42,600 nt of DNA from assembly GCA_964645125.1 (NCBI GenBank), contig CAZXZC010000004.1, positions 1 through 42,600 on the forward strand. The letters run 5' to 3'. Below, one piece after another: positions 14,437-22,018 of the stretch. A program made the position numbers and the translations under genes. This stretch comes from JBDKGD01 sp964645125 (lineage in GTDB: Bacteria > Patescibacteriota > Minisyncoccia > UBA6257 > 2-01-FULL-56-20). Below the pieces are notes generated by a model that had not been told where the DNA came from, did no database searches, and saw only the letters and a list, made by a program, of their open reading frames with translations. Within the stretch, counting starts at the first letter, position 1, and each line of letters opens with the position of its first letter.

Positions 14437-14690
14437 TCAAAATATTTGTGGAGTGAAGGATGGAAGAAAAAAACAACGGCAACTTGCCCAAGCTTTACTC
14501 TCTTAAAAACTTTATAAAAATAAATGAAGGCATGCTTTCTTTCGAAATATCCCGGGGGTGGAGGTGTAAGAAGAAGGCAGCAGCGCCAGGCCAAGGTTTA
14601 CTCTACTCGAAACAATATTATCCATTTTTTTATATAAATTTCTTTGCAAAATATCGTTTGGAGTGAGGATGGAGGACAAATACAAAAAGG
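14437..14690 (+). repeat. Diverged repeats with family A remnants
   Basis: CAAAATATTTGTGGAGTGAAGG (from 14437) and CAAAATATCGTTTGGAGTGAGG (from 14647) are two copies of one sequence. Between them are two pieces resembling 3' halves of the conserved-core element: GGCAACTTGCCCAAGCTTTA (14479) and AGGCCAAGGTTTACTCTACT (14588). A 68-codon open frame here starts inside the repeat and is not considered a gene. Confidence 0.45.
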
Positions 14691-14709
14691 CCAAAATATT
14701 TGCTATAAT
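14681..14709 (+). promoter_or_regulatory. Promoter of a small RNA
   Basis: Perfect TATAAT at 14704-14709 with a weak TACAAA -35 (14681-14686) at 17-base spacing. Confidence 0.5.
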
Positions 14710-14715
14710 GTTTTT

Positions 14716-14839
14716 TAGTGAGAGCCGATTTATTATTATCGCGGTAGTTAGTCGGCTTTGATGTGCGTTTTGTGATTTATCAGTGTGTTTTTCTATTTTT
14801 GGTTTCGCCATCGACGCCCCCCGGTCGATGGCTTTTTTT
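14716..14839 (+). ncRNA. Candidate ~124-nt small RNA
   Basis: The RNA runs from a TATAAT promoter to a strong terminator. It has a 5' hairpin AGCCGA/TCGGCT (14723-14757) and a long single-stranded U-rich middle. It contains no frame of useful length and I do not recognise the RNA family. Confidence 0.5.
14807..14839 (+). terminator. Intrinsic terminator
   Basis: GCCATCGAC / GTCGATGGC stem followed by TTTTTTT. Confidence 0.8.
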
Positions 14840-14944
14840 ATTGACGATTTTTTCATAATTGGGTAGGCTTGTTTTGAAAGAGGTTTTCTCCCTGCCTTTT
14901 TCATTTACAATTAAATAGGTGGATATCCAGGAGCAATTCTGGAA

Positions 14945-15007
14945 ATGACACGCTTTGTGTTTGTGGCGCATGGCTACATGAAATGGAATATTTTCCTCCA
15001 TACCTGA
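14945..15007 (+). CDS. 20-codon small ORF
   Basis: The frame starts MTRFVFVAHG and ends FLHT. AGGAG lies 11 bases before ATG, itself in a short CCAGGAGCAATTCTGG palindrome that could mask it. A TACAAT box is at 14906-14911 and a terminator follows at 15118-15147. Translation is uncertain. Confidence 0.3.
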   Translation: MTRFVFVAHGYMKWNIFLHT

Positions 15008-15117
15008 GCTATACAGCCTGCCGAAGTTTACACCGCGTAAACTTATCTATAACTTTTCAACCATTCGATCGCTTTCAATCTGTTCAGTGTCAAGCCCATA
15101 TTTCATGGTTTTACCAG

Positions 15118-15147
15118 CCAGCGTATTTTTATGCGCTGGTTTTTTTG
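15118..15147 (+). terminator. Intrinsic terminator
   Basis: CCAGCGTAT / ATGCGCTGG stem (one G-U pair), loop TTTT, then a run of seven or more T. Confidence 0.8.
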
Positions 15148-15290
15148 ACTTCAGGATCCTACTTCGGTATTCTTAAACTCTACAGCTTCTTGAGAACTCC
15201 ATAAACCAACCCGAAGAATTTCTTTTGCGATGCAGGGAATTATTGGCAGGGGAGATTCTTCTTAACCAGAATTGTTTCATAGGGGGTTTT

Positions 15291-15404
15291 ATGCAAGGAA
15301 TTTTTCTTTGCGGAAAACAACTCGTACATGCAACCGACCTTTCCGTTTGCCTGGGTGAATGTCCAGGTGAACGTGAAACGGTCATTACCGGAAGGGAAGT
15401 TTGA
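15291..15404 (+). CDS. 37-codon small ORF in a structured transcript
   Basis: The frame starts MQGIFLCGKQLVHA, contains CLGECPGE and ends TGREV. AGGGGG lies four bases before ATG. The same DNA folds well: GCAAGGAA/TTCTTTGC at codons 2-8, CCGTTT/AAACGG with inner CCTGG/CCAGG, and the stop codon lies within the terminator stem. It is either a small protein or an RNA element that happens to be open. Confidence 0.35.
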   Translation: MQGIFLCGKQLVHATDLSVCLGECPGERETVITGREV

Positions 15405-15425
15405 CCCACTGGTCGGACTTTTTTT
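15399..15425 (+). terminator. Intrinsic terminator overlapping a stop codon
   Basis: GTTTGACC / GGTCGGAC pairs over 8 bp with G-U pairs, loop CACT, followed by TTTTTTT. Confidence 0.7.
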
Positions 15426-15440
15426 ACGGTAGGGAGTAAA

Positions 15441-15584
15441 ATGATGACAACATCGAATCTTGTGCGTGGTGCGCCCATTATTAAATACCCGGCTGGATCC
15501 TTTCAATCCCAATGTCCGGGCGAGAGTGGGTATGGCTGTGGCGAAGGTGTCCCGTACCGAGTTGGTGGGTGCTGCTTGAACTGA
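15441..15584 (+). CDS. 47-codon Cys/Gly-rich small ORF
   Basis: The frame starts MMTTSNLVRGAPIIKYPAG and has a C-terminal half with four cysteines (SQCPGESGYGCGEG, then GGCCLN at the end). AGGGAG lies four bases before ATG. A strong terminator follows at 15674. The composition (Gly, Ser, Cys at the C-terminal end) resembles precursors of modified peptides, but no modifying enzyme is nearby. The DNA also folds (TACCCGG with CCGGG and GGGTA), so an RNA role is possible. Confidence 0.4.
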   Translation: MMTTSNLVRGAPIIKYPAGSFQSQCPGESGYGCGEGVPYRVGGCCLN

Positions 15585-15673
15585 TCACGCCTGTTGGCAT
15601 CGGTCTAGGCACGCCCCCTTGTTTTTGGTGCTTCGCTTGCCGTAAGTGAAGTTGGTTTAAACCCTGTTTACCC

Positions 15674-15717
15674 CCCCCATAGAAGACGTATATTCTTTTA
15701 TGGGGGCTTTCTTTTTT
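15674..15717 (+). terminator. Intrinsic terminator
   Basis: CCCCCATAGAAGA pairs with TTCTTTTATGGGGG over 13 bp, then CTTTCTTTTTT. Confidence 0.8.
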
Positions 15718-15763
15718 GATTTGATTTTCATGTTTTTTTTGCTAGGATTTTATTGCGGTTGCA

Positions 15764-15895
15764 TTGAAATTTGGTTACTCAGAACAAAAAGGGCAGCGGC
15801 ATGTAGTTATTAAGGCTGCTTCACGTATCCTTTATGATTTGTCCTTCGTGGCATTTCAGCTGGGTAATCTGGAGCTGTTTCCTGTGAAGGCATGA
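15764..15895 (+). CDS. Possible 43-codon small ORF with TTG start
   Basis: From a TTG (15764) the frame reads KFGYSEQKGQRHVVIKAASR and ends FQLGNLELFPVKA, with protein-like composition. There is no ATG. AGGA at 15744 fits an ATT at 15752 better than the TTG. No family is recognised. Confidence 0.3.
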   Translation: MKFGYSEQKGQRHVVIKAASRILYDLSFVAFQLGNLELFPVKA

Positions 15896-16052
15896 ACGCG
15901 CTTCTTTGCCTGGGGACCGCTTCTATCCTGTAATTTCTTGTGACTGTTTCCAGGCATCGCCTGATGTCTTTTGTGTAACTATAGATTTGGAACTCTTTTT
16001 TGTTGGTTAGAAAGAGTAATGTGTTGTTGATTTTTCAATGAATGTTTCTCCT

Positions 16053-16084
16053 GGCCACGTTTGATAACCGACCGTGGCCTTTTT
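16053..16084 (+). terminator. Intrinsic terminator
   Basis: GGCCACG / CGTGGCC stem followed by TTTTTATTT, 16 bases before the next gene. With the terminators at 14807, 15118, 15399 and 15674 it closes a series of short transcripts in the 14340-16099 interval. Confidence 0.75.
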
Positions 16085-16099
16085 ATTTATATTTTTTCT

Positions 16100-16321
16100 A
16101 TGCGTATTGAAGTTGTGGTAAAGCCAAAAGCAAAAAAGACGGTCATTGAGCAAACGGGAGACGCTTCATTTTTGGTTTCAGTAACGGAGCCACCGCACGA
16201 TAATGAGGCGAATTTTGCTGTTATGGATGTATTGAGCACACATTTCGCTATACCGCTTTCACGGATTCGATTGATTGGCGGTAAAACTTCACGGCACAAA
16301 TTTTTTGATATACAACTGTAG
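16100..16321 (+). CDS. DUF167 (YggU-like) protein
   Basis: This 73-residue protein shows the DUF167 signature: MRIEVVVKPKAKK at the start, VSVTEPPHDNEANFAVMDVLS in the centre and IRLIGGKTSRHKFFDI at the end. The family is small, widespread and of unknown biochemical role. ATG 16100 is used because the extension to 16061 runs into the upstream terminator. prmC follows after three bases, so the two are cotranscribed. Confidence 0.85.
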   Translation: MRIEVVVKPKAKKTVIEQTGDASFLVSVTEPPHDNEANFAVMDVLSTHFAIPLSRIRLIGGKTSRHKFFDIQL

Positions 16322-16324
16322 GCA

Positions 16325-17089
16325 ATGCATGACATTCAAAAACAAATTGAGGTGATTATTCGAGATAAGTACGATGGTACTTCACCAACTCAAGAAGAGC
16401 TTGCTGTAGATATTACTCGGCTTATGGACGGTGAGCCGATTGATTATGTTATTGGGTGGAAGCCTTTTTTGAATATGAAGATTGATCTTTCTTACAAACC
16501 ACTGATTCCCCGGGTTGAAACGGAATACTGGGTGGATAGCGCGTTGGAAGATATAAAGCGACGTTTTGGTGATAGTACTATGCGAGTTTTGGATTTGTTT
16601 TGTGGTTCGGGGTGTATTGGTTTGGCTGCGCTGTCGCGACTGTCGAATGCGTCGGTTGTTTTTGCAGATAGTGACGAAAGAATGGGCGAGCAGGTAGCGC
16701 GGAGCGCTACTATAAATGGCATAGATACTTTGCGATTTTCATTTATGACCTCAGATATTTTTTCGAATATTTCAGGTACATATGATGTTGTATTCGCAAA
16801 TCCGCCGTATATTCCTGTTTCACGAAAAGAACTGCTTGACGCGTCGGTTGTACGATTTGAGCCGCATAGTGCATTGTTTGCTGAAGACGGTGGACTGTTT
16901 TTTATAAAAAAGTTTTTCATGGAGTTACCGTATTATTTGAGTAAAGAGGGTGTTTGTTTTTTGGAGTATGATACTGGTCAAGAAGCGGCGATTGAAGCAT
17001 TCGTGCAAGCTCATACTCCGTTTACGACGGAATTTTTTAACGATCAGTATGGGAAGTATCGGTGGGGAAGGATCAAATACAGCCAATAG
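16325..17089 (+). CDS. prmC: Protein-(glutamine-N5) methyltransferase, PrmC/HemK family
   Basis: PrmC methylates the GGQ glutamine of release factors. The 254-residue protein has the N-terminal helical part, motif I VLDLFCGSGCIGLAAL (88-102), FADSD, and the NPPY motif (159-162, FANPPYIPVSR) that holds the target glutamine. It is slightly short in the N-terminal domain compared with the usual ~280 residues. Its last codons, TAC AGC CAA TAG, are the first bases of a CCAATAGGG repeat, so the repeat supplies the stop. Confidence 0.9.
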   Translation: MHDIQKQIEVIIRDKYDGTSPTQEELAVDITRLMDGEPIDYVIGWKPFLNMKIDLSYKPLIPRVETEYWVDSALEDIKRRFGDSTMRVLDLFCGSGCIGLAALSRLSNASVVFADSDERMGEQVARSATINGIDTLRFSFMTSDIFSNISGTYDVVFANPPYIPVSRKELLDASVVRFEPHSALFAEDGGLFFIKKFFMELPYYLSKEGVCFLEYDTGQEAAIEAFVQAHTPFTTEFFNDQYGKYRWGRIKYSQ

Positions 17090-17205
17090 GGTATAGCCAT
17101 CCGCCGGCTGGCGGAGCCAATAGTTTTAAACAAATACATAGATTCCGGCTCGGCGGCCGGAATGACAGAAGAGTTGCTGGCTATTGGCTCAACCCTAAAC
17201 CCTAG
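17081..17205. repeat. Composite family B repeat with two inner GC-rich hairpins
   Basis: CAGCCAATAGGGTATAGCC on the left and GGCTATTGGCTCAACCC on the right enclose CCGCCGGCTGGCGG (17101-17114) and ATTCCGG...CCGGAAT (17142-17163). The left end encodes the prmC stop. The inner words resemble palindromes that I recall from other bacterial genomes. Confidence 0.7.
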
Positions 17206-17215
17206 TTTTTCCACA

Positions 17216-17244
17216 TTGACATTACTGTGCAAGTCTGTTATCAT
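17216..17244 (+). promoter_or_regulatory. Consensus promoter of the RRM gene
   Basis: TTGACA (17216-17221), 17-base spacer, TATCAT (17239-17244). It predicts a start near 17251 and a leader of about 117 bases, unusually long for this window. The leader contains a 23-codon frame (17277-17348) beginning MIGPFRGRRQ, with no clear ribosome site. Confidence 0.75.
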
Positions 17245-17367
17245 TTCTTCTGTTGAGGATTCTTCCTTTGTGCTTGATGATCGGCCCTTTTCGTGGTCGT
17301 AGGCAAGTGGCAGGGTTTAAGAAGGTGTCGATCTTTCAGCATTTATAATTTCAATCATATTTCTAAT

Positions 17368-17643
17368 ATGAAGCTTTACGTAGGGAACCTTCCCTGGAGC
17401 ACCACGAATGACATTTTGCGCGACTTGTTCTCGCAAAAGGGCATGGTAACTTCAGCTACCGTTCTCATGGGCCCTGATGGCCGTTCACGTGGCTTTGGTT
17501 TTGTAGAGTTCGGCAACGACTCAGAAGCCCAGGCAGCGATTGACGCCTTCAATGGCTACGAGCTTGATGGTCGTAAATTGACCGTCAACGAGGCTCGACC
17601 AAAGACCGAAGGCGGTATGGGTCGTGGCCCTCGCTTCCGCTAA
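17368..17643 (+). CDS. RRM-domain RNA-binding protein
   Basis: The 91-residue protein is a single RNA-recognition motif with RNP2 LYVGNL (3-8) and RNP1 RGFGFVEF (about 43-50), followed by a short Gly/Arg tail (GGMGRGPRFR). Such proteins bind single-stranded RNA; in cyanobacteria relatives are cold-induced. ATG 17368 fits the domain start exactly. The consensus promoter and the long leader suggest high, possibly post-transcriptionally controlled expression (inference). Confidence 0.92.
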   Translation: MKLYVGNLPWSTTNDILRDLFSQKGMVTSATVLMGPDGRSRGFGFVEFGNDSEAQAAIDAFNGYELDGRKLTVNEARPKTEGGMGRGPRFR

Positions 17644-17761
17644 ATCTAGCGGTGCGCATATATTCCCCTTGGCTGTACTTTTCGGGTAAGCCGAAAATAG
17701 AGCCGAGGGGTTTTGCGTATTTATAATGAGGTTTTCGATTATAGGCTTTAGAATACTTTTT

Positions 17762-19549
17762 ATGCAAAACAACTCTCTTCGCAATATTGCAATCATCGCT
17801 CACGTTGACCATGGGAAAACTACTTTGGTTGACGCACTTCTGAAACAATCAGATATTTTTAAATTAAAGACGGGTCAGAGCGATCAATTAATGATGGATT
17901 CCAATGAATTGGAACGAGAGCGTGGTATTACTATTTTTTCAAAAAATGCCTCAGTCATGTACCATGGTGTGAAAATCAATATTGTTGATACACCAGGACA
18001 TGCTGATTTCGGTGGAGAGGTGGAGCGTATTATGCGCATGGTGGATGGCGCTATTTTGCTCGTTGATGCGAAAGAAGGTCCGATGCCACAAACAAAATTT
18101 GTGCTCAAAAAGGCGATTCAAGCAGGGCACAAAATTATTTTAGTAATTAATAAGATTGATAAGCCAGGCGCGCGGTGTGACTGGGTGTTAAATCGTACTT
18201 TTGATTTGTTCGTGGAGCTTGGCGCCTCTGACGTGCAGGCTGATTTTCCGGTTATTTATGCGGCTGGCGTGTTGGGTAAAGCAGGAACAGAAAATAATTT
18301 AGAGGCAATGGAAAATATTTTGCCATTGGTTGAAAATATCATTACCCATATTCCCGCCCCAAGTGCTGATGTTGATGCACCGTTACAAATGCTGACGGTC
18401 AATTTGGCATACGATAATTACAAGGGCAAGATTGCGATCGGCCGCTTGTATGCTGGTTCAATAAAAAAGAACCGCGAAGTTGCGCATATTAACCGCGCTG
18501 GGGTGGTAAAAAAAGCGACCATTACCAATGTGATGTTGTTTGAAGGCATGAATAGGGTTGACGTTGATGAAGCAAATGCAGGTGATATCGTGGCAGTTTC
18601 TGGCATTGGCGATATTTCAATCGGTGAAACGATTGCAGATGTGACAAACCCAGTTGCCTTAGCAACCATTGCCATTGAAGAGCCGACAGTGAAGATGAAT
18701 TTTTCGGTGAATAATTCACCCTTTGCAGGTCGCGAAGGACAGTATGTTACATCGCGTAATATTGCCGATCGTTTACAAAAAGAACTTGAAACAGATGTGG
18801 CGCTTCGAGTTGATGCAACCGATACCACTGATACGTGGACAGTATCGGGGCGTGGAGAATTACACCTTTCCATTTTGATTGAAAAGATGCGTCGTGAGGG
18901 ATTTGAGCTTCAAGTATCTCGGCCGCAAGTGATTTTAAAAGAAGAGAATGGTAAAAAAATGGAACCAGTTGAGCGAGTTACCATCGAAGTTCCTGAGGCA
19001 TTTATTGGTGGGGTCATTGAAGATTTAGGAAAACGCAAAGGTACTATGGCAGATATGCGCGTAGAAAACGCTACTGGATTTTTAGAATTTCTCGTGCCAA
19101 CCCGTGGACTTATTGGGTATCGGAATCAGTTTACGACAAACTCTAAGGGGCAGGGTATTATGAATACATTGTTTGAAGGCTATGAGGCATATAAGGGTGA
19201 CTTTGAAGCCGCACCTCATGGGTCTTTGGTTACGACGGAATCGGGTACGACCCGCACGTATGGCTTGTTGGCCGCAGAAGAGCGCGGGGAACTTTTTGTA
19301 GGGCCCGGTGTTGAGGTGTATGAAGGCATGGTGGTGGGCCAGAATGCAAAAGCCATGGATTTGTGGGTAAATGTATGCCGTGAAAAGCAGCTGAGCAACA
19401 TGCGCGCGAAATCTGATGGCGGTATGGAATTTTTGAAGGTGCCTCGAGCAATGACACTTGAAGATGCAATTGAATACATTGGTGATGATGAACTTGTAGA
19501 AGTAACTCCAGAGTCAATTCGCATTCGCAAAGTAAAGTTGAAGCAGTAG
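17762..19549 (+). CDS. typA: Translational GTPase TypA/BipA
   Basis: BipA is an EF-G-like GTPase that acts on the ribosome in subunit assembly and stress. The 595-residue protein has G1 AHVDHGKTT, the switch region [16 protein letters not shown]3 [15 protein letters not shown] and G4 NKIDK, then EF-G-like domains II, III and V and the TypA-specific C-terminal part ([18 protein letters not shown]). TAGAAT at 17749-17754 lies seven bases before ATG 17762; the longer frame from 17726 would cross this promoter. The stop TAG is inside CAGTAGGGTAAGCC of a repeat. Confidence 0.96.
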   Translation: MQNNSLRNIAIIAHVDHGKTTLVDALLKQSDIFKLKTGQSDQLMMDSNELERERGITIFSKNASVMYHGVKINIVDTPGHADFGGEVERIMRMVDGAILLVDAKEGPMPQTKFVLKKAIQAGHKIILVINKIDKPGARCDWVLNRTFDLFVELGASDVQADFPVIYAAGVLGKAGTENNLEAMENILPLVENIITHIPAPSADVDAPLQMLTVNLAYDNYKGKIAIGRLYAGSIKKNREVAHINRAGVVKKATITNVMLFEGMNRVDVDEANAGDIVAVSGIGDISIGETIADVTNPVALATIAIEEPTVKMNFSVNNSPFAGREGQYVTSRNIADRLQKELETDVALRVDATDTTDTWTVSGRGELHLSILIEKMRREGFELQVSRPQVILKEENGKKMEPVERVTIEVPEAFIGGVIEDLGKRKGTMADMRVENATGFLEFLVPTRGLIGYRNQFTTNSKGQGIMNTLFEGYEAYKGDFEAAPHGSLVTTESGTTRTYGLLAAEERGELFVGPGVEVYEGMVVGQNAKAMDLWVNVCREKQLSNMRAKSDGGMEFLKVPRAMTLEDAIEYIGDDELVEVTPESIRIRKVKLKQ

Positions 19550-19660
19550 GGTAAGCCAATAGAAAAACTAGCCGCTAGGGTTTAGGGTATAGCGAATAGT
19601 TAAATCAAAAACTTTATGTCTTTGTCTGACTATACCGCAAACCCTATTGGCCATACCCTT
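19547..19660. repeat. CCAATAGGG-type repeat, family B copy 5
   Basis: TAGGGTAAGCCAATAG, CTAGGGTTTAGGGTATAGCG on the left, CTATACCGCAAACCC and CTATTGGCCATACCC on the right. It begins at the typA stop codon. Confidence 0.7.
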
Positions 19661-19685
19661 GGCATTCTTGTATTCTTATAAAACT

Positions 19686-20306
19686 ATGGTGGTAACGAAG
19701 AAGTTTACCAAGGAGGTTAAAGACAAGCTAAGAAAAGGGGCTGTGGGGGTTATCCCAACTGATACGTTGTATGGCATTGTTGCAAATGCCTTGCACGAAC
19801 ATTCGGTGGAGCGAGTGTATAAGGCGCGCAAGCGTACGCCCACGAAGCCAATGATCATCTTGCTGCCCGGGATGTCGTATTTGAAAAAATTCGGTGTTTT
19901 TTTGTCGCCGCAGCTTACTCGTATTGTAAAGCGATTTTGGCCAGGCAAAATTAGCATTATTTTCCCGGTGCCGCGAGGGTCTTTTTCGTATTTGCATCGG
20001 GGCCGAAACAGCTTGGCATTTCGGGTGCCGGATAACCCGCGTATATTAAAAGTTTTGCAGCGTACGGGGCCGTTGGTAGCCCCCAGCGCGAACGTAGAGG
20101 GTTCAAAACCAGCGGCGACTGTTAAGGAGGCGTTTGATTATTTTGATGATGCAATTGATTTTTATGTTGATTCGGGTCGGCTCTACGGGAAGCCATCGAC
20201 GCTTATTTCATTTCCAAGCGATCATGAGGTGGTAGTTTTGCGCGAGGGTTCGATACCGGCAAAAACCATTCAAAAAGTGGCGGGATTTGATCGGGTCGTC
20301 AAGTAA
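19686..20306 (+). CDS. tsaC: Threonylcarbamoyl-AMP synthase (YrdC domain)
   Basis: TsaC makes threonylcarbamoyl-AMP for the t6A37 modification of ANN-reading tRNAs. The 206-residue protein is a YrdC domain without the extra Sua5 C-terminal domain. It shows IPTDTLYGIVANAL, the KRTPTKPMIILL motif (Lys/Arg that bind the substrates), FRVPDN and APSANVEGSKPAATVKEA. ATG 19686 follows a TATTCT/TATAAA run at 19671-19682. The TAA stop is in the left arm of a conserved-core hairpin. Confidence 0.92.
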   Translation: MVVTKKFTKEVKDKLRKGAVGVIPTDTLYGIVANALHEHSVERVYKARKRTPTKPMIILLPGMSYLKKFGVFLSPQLTRIVKRFWPGKISIIFPVPRGSFSYLHRGRNSLAFRVPDNPRILKVLQRTGPLVAPSANVEGSKPAATVKEAFDYFDDAIDFYVDSGRLYGKPSTLISFPSDHEVVVLREGSIPAKTIQKVAGFDRVVK

Positions 20307-20366
20307 TATTTCTCCTGGAGCGCTCCGGGCCGCTAGGCCAAGTCTTACGCCAGGAGAAATATACTT
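20301..20366 (+). repeat. Conserved-core stem-loop element, copy 5 (family A)
   Basis: AAGTAATATTTCTCCTGG pairs with CCAGGAGAAATATACTT (one bulge), then AG is bulged and CG pairs with CG. The core reads CTCCG-GGCC-GCTA-GGCC-AAGTCTTA. The tsaC stop codon is within the left arm. Confidence 0.87.
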
Positions 20367-20414
20367 AACTTTTAGGTTTTTAAGATATAAAAGAGACTAT
20401 TTTGCATTCTATGT

Positions 20415-20448
20415 TATCATGGTTTTTTTGTTTTTTATTGCCATGATA
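20415..20448. promoter_or_regulatory. Inverted repeat touching a -10 box
   Basis: TATCATGG (20415-20422) and CCATGATA (20441-20448) are perfect arms around a T-rich spacer. The right arm overlaps the TATACT -10 (20447-20452) of the next gene. Confidence 0.45.
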
Positions 20449-20459
20449 TACTCTACCCC

Positions 20460-20816
20460 ATGCCAACACTACAAGAGATTTTTGATCGTATCCAAAAGAC
20501 AAAACAGGAAATTAAAGAATTAAACGGACTGTATAAAGCAGAGCTTACTTCTTTAAATGAGTACGAGGAATTAAAGGAAAAACTCCAGGGACATAAAATG
20601 CGTAAAATTCAGATTGAAAAAGCGGTGCAAGAAAAGCTGCAAGCTGAATTTGTGAAGTACGATGCGCTAAAGACTGCACTGGCTGATGATCAACAGTTAT
20701 TGGCTGACTTGGCTTTATCTACATACCTTAAAGGGGAGAAAGTTGAGGTTGTGGATGCAACAAACGCACCACACGCACCGTTTTTCAAGGTGGCGTTTAA
20801 GAAGATGCGTTCTTAA
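20460..20816 (+). CDS. Coiled-coil protein of unknown function
   Basis: The 118-residue protein is mostly charged helix with heptad-like spacing (about 5-80, e.g. IFDRIQKTKQEIKELNGLYK), followed by a short C-terminal region (VEVVDATNAPHAPFFKVAFK). I do not recognise a family. TATACT at 20447-20452 is seven bases before ATG, which fixes the start. The TAA stop lies inside the left arm of a simple hairpin (20812-20840). Confidence 0.7.
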   Translation: MPTLQEIFDRIQKTKQEIKELNGLYKAELTSLNEYEELKEKLQGHKMRKIQIEKAVQEKLQAEFVKYDALKTALADDQQLLADLALSTYLKGEKVEVVDATNAPHAPFFKVAFKKMRS

Positions 20817-20840
20817 ATATTTCGGAAGGAAATATTTAAG
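20812..20840 (+). terminator. Hairpin built on a stop codon
   Basis: CTTAAATATTTC / GAAATATTTAAG is a perfect 12-bp stem with loop GGAAG. The TAA stop (20814-20816) is in the left arm. No T-run follows, so it may act as an mRNA 3'-end structure. Confidence 0.5.
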
Positions 20841-20922
20841 ATTATGCGATTAATCAATTAATGAATTGCGCATTAGGACATACACTTTTAATTCGTTAAT
20901 CCGCAATATATTAATTTGTTCA
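20841..20922. repeat. AT-rich inverted-repeat element, family D copy 2
   Basis: ATTAATCAATTAATGAATTGCG on the left and TTAATTCGTTAATCCGCAAT plus ATTAATTTG on the right; it shares words with the element at 6742. Confidence 0.6.
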
Positions 20923-20925
20923 TTC

Positions 20926-20953
20926 ATACAACATTACCTGCGTAATGTTGTAT
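20926..20953. promoter_or_regulatory. Perfect inverted repeat overlapping a -10 box
   Basis: ATACAACATTAC-CTGC-GTAATGTTGTAT, 12-bp arms. The right arm runs into the TATTAT -10 (20951-20956). Like 6834-6858 it follows a family D repeat and precedes a leaderless-type start. Confidence 0.5.
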
Positions 20954-20962
20954 TATTAAGCT

Positions 20963-22006
20963 ATGATTCAAAAACATCCAGAGCGATTGTTTTTTGTGGT
21001 TTTGTTCGTTTTAGCGATTTTATTATTTGGCGCACTTCTTGTTCCGGTGTTTACTCCTTTATTTTTAGCAATTGTGTGCGCTACGTTATGGTACCCCTTG
21101 CATGTGCGCATTGAAAAACTGTTTGGCTCATTCTCTTCTGTTGCTTCCTTGGTGAGCGTGTTGTTGGTACTTTTGGTTGTCATTGTTCCTGTTGCTTTTA
21201 TTGGAGCCCAGGTAGCAACAGAAGCATTTGGTCTTTACCAGTATTTGGGCGATCCTTCATCGCGAGCACTTGATGCCTTTTCTTACAACAGAGTTGCTGG
21301 ATATTTCGAACGATTTATGTCGCAAGACTCTTTTGTGAGCCATATTGTTTCGTTTGAAGGGATTATTCGTGGCATTGGCGAGTATGCGGGTAATTTATTT
21401 TCGTACGCGCTTTCCCAGGCGTTTTCTTTGGGAGTAGGATTGTTTGTGTTCTGTTTTTGTTTGTATTACCTGCTTAAAGATGGCCCGGAATTAAAGAATG
21501 CCATTATCTCGGCATTACCGTTATCGCAAGGTGCTGGCATGGCTATCCTCCTTCGGTTGCAGCGCTCTATCCACGCTGTATTTAAGGGATTTTTGATTGT
21601 AGCTATTATTCAGGGTATTCTTGCTGGTATTGGGTTTTGGATTGCGGGTATTCCGCAACCCGTTTTATGGGGTGTCGTCGCGGTAGCTGCGGCACTTGTT
21701 CCCAATGTAGGGACTGCGCTTATTATTGTTCCATCAGTGGCGTATAGCGCTCTTTTCCAGTCGAGTTGGCAGACTATTTTTTTGATTGCATGGGGAGTTC
21801 TGGTGGTGGGTACTGCTGATAACGTGGTGCGGCCAATGCTTACGAGCCGTGAAAGCGGTTTGCACCCTTTTCTTATTTTTTTAAGTATTATTGGAGGCGT
21901 TGAGTTGTTTGGAATTATTGGGTTTATCGCTGGCCCGGTTATTGTCGCGTTTTTATATGCTGTTTCTGATGGTGTGCGACAATTTCGTCAATCACGGAAA
22001 GTGTAA
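20963..22006 (+). CDS. AI-2E family permease (PerM/YdiK type)
   Basis: This 347-residue integral membrane protein has the family layout: two TM helices at the start, a central soluble part (about 85-145), then five or so helices. Motifs include GFLIVAIIQGILAGIGFWIAGIP and the loop VVGTADNVVRPMLTSRESGLHPFLIFLSIIGGVELFG, which identify the family. Members export AI-2, act as Na+/H+ antiporters or are uncharacterised, so the substrate is not predictable. TATTAT lies six bases before ATG. cdaA follows after 12 bases. Confidence 0.9.
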   Translation: MIQKHPERLFFVVLFVLAILLFGALLVPVFTPLFLAIVCATLWYPLHVRIEKLFGSFSSVASLVSVLLVLLVVIVPVAFIGAQVATEAFGLYQYLGDPSSRALDAFSYNRVAGYFERFMSQDSFVSHIVSFEGIIRGIGEYAGNLFSYALSQAFSLGVGLFVFCFCLYYLLKDGPELKNAIISALPLSQGAGMAILLRLQRSIHAVFKGFLIVAIIQGILAGIGFWIAGIPQPVLWGVVAVAAALVPNVGTALIIVPSVAYSALFQSSWQTIFLIAWGVLVVGTADNVVRPMLTSRESGLHPFLIFLSIIGGVELFGIIGFIAGPVIVAFLYAVSDGVRQFRQSRKV

Positions 22007-22018
22007 TATAGTACGATT

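Noticed and set aside
14460..14666. 68-codon plus-strand frame starting MEEKNNGN
   Set aside because: It is made of diverged repeat copies and element remnants.
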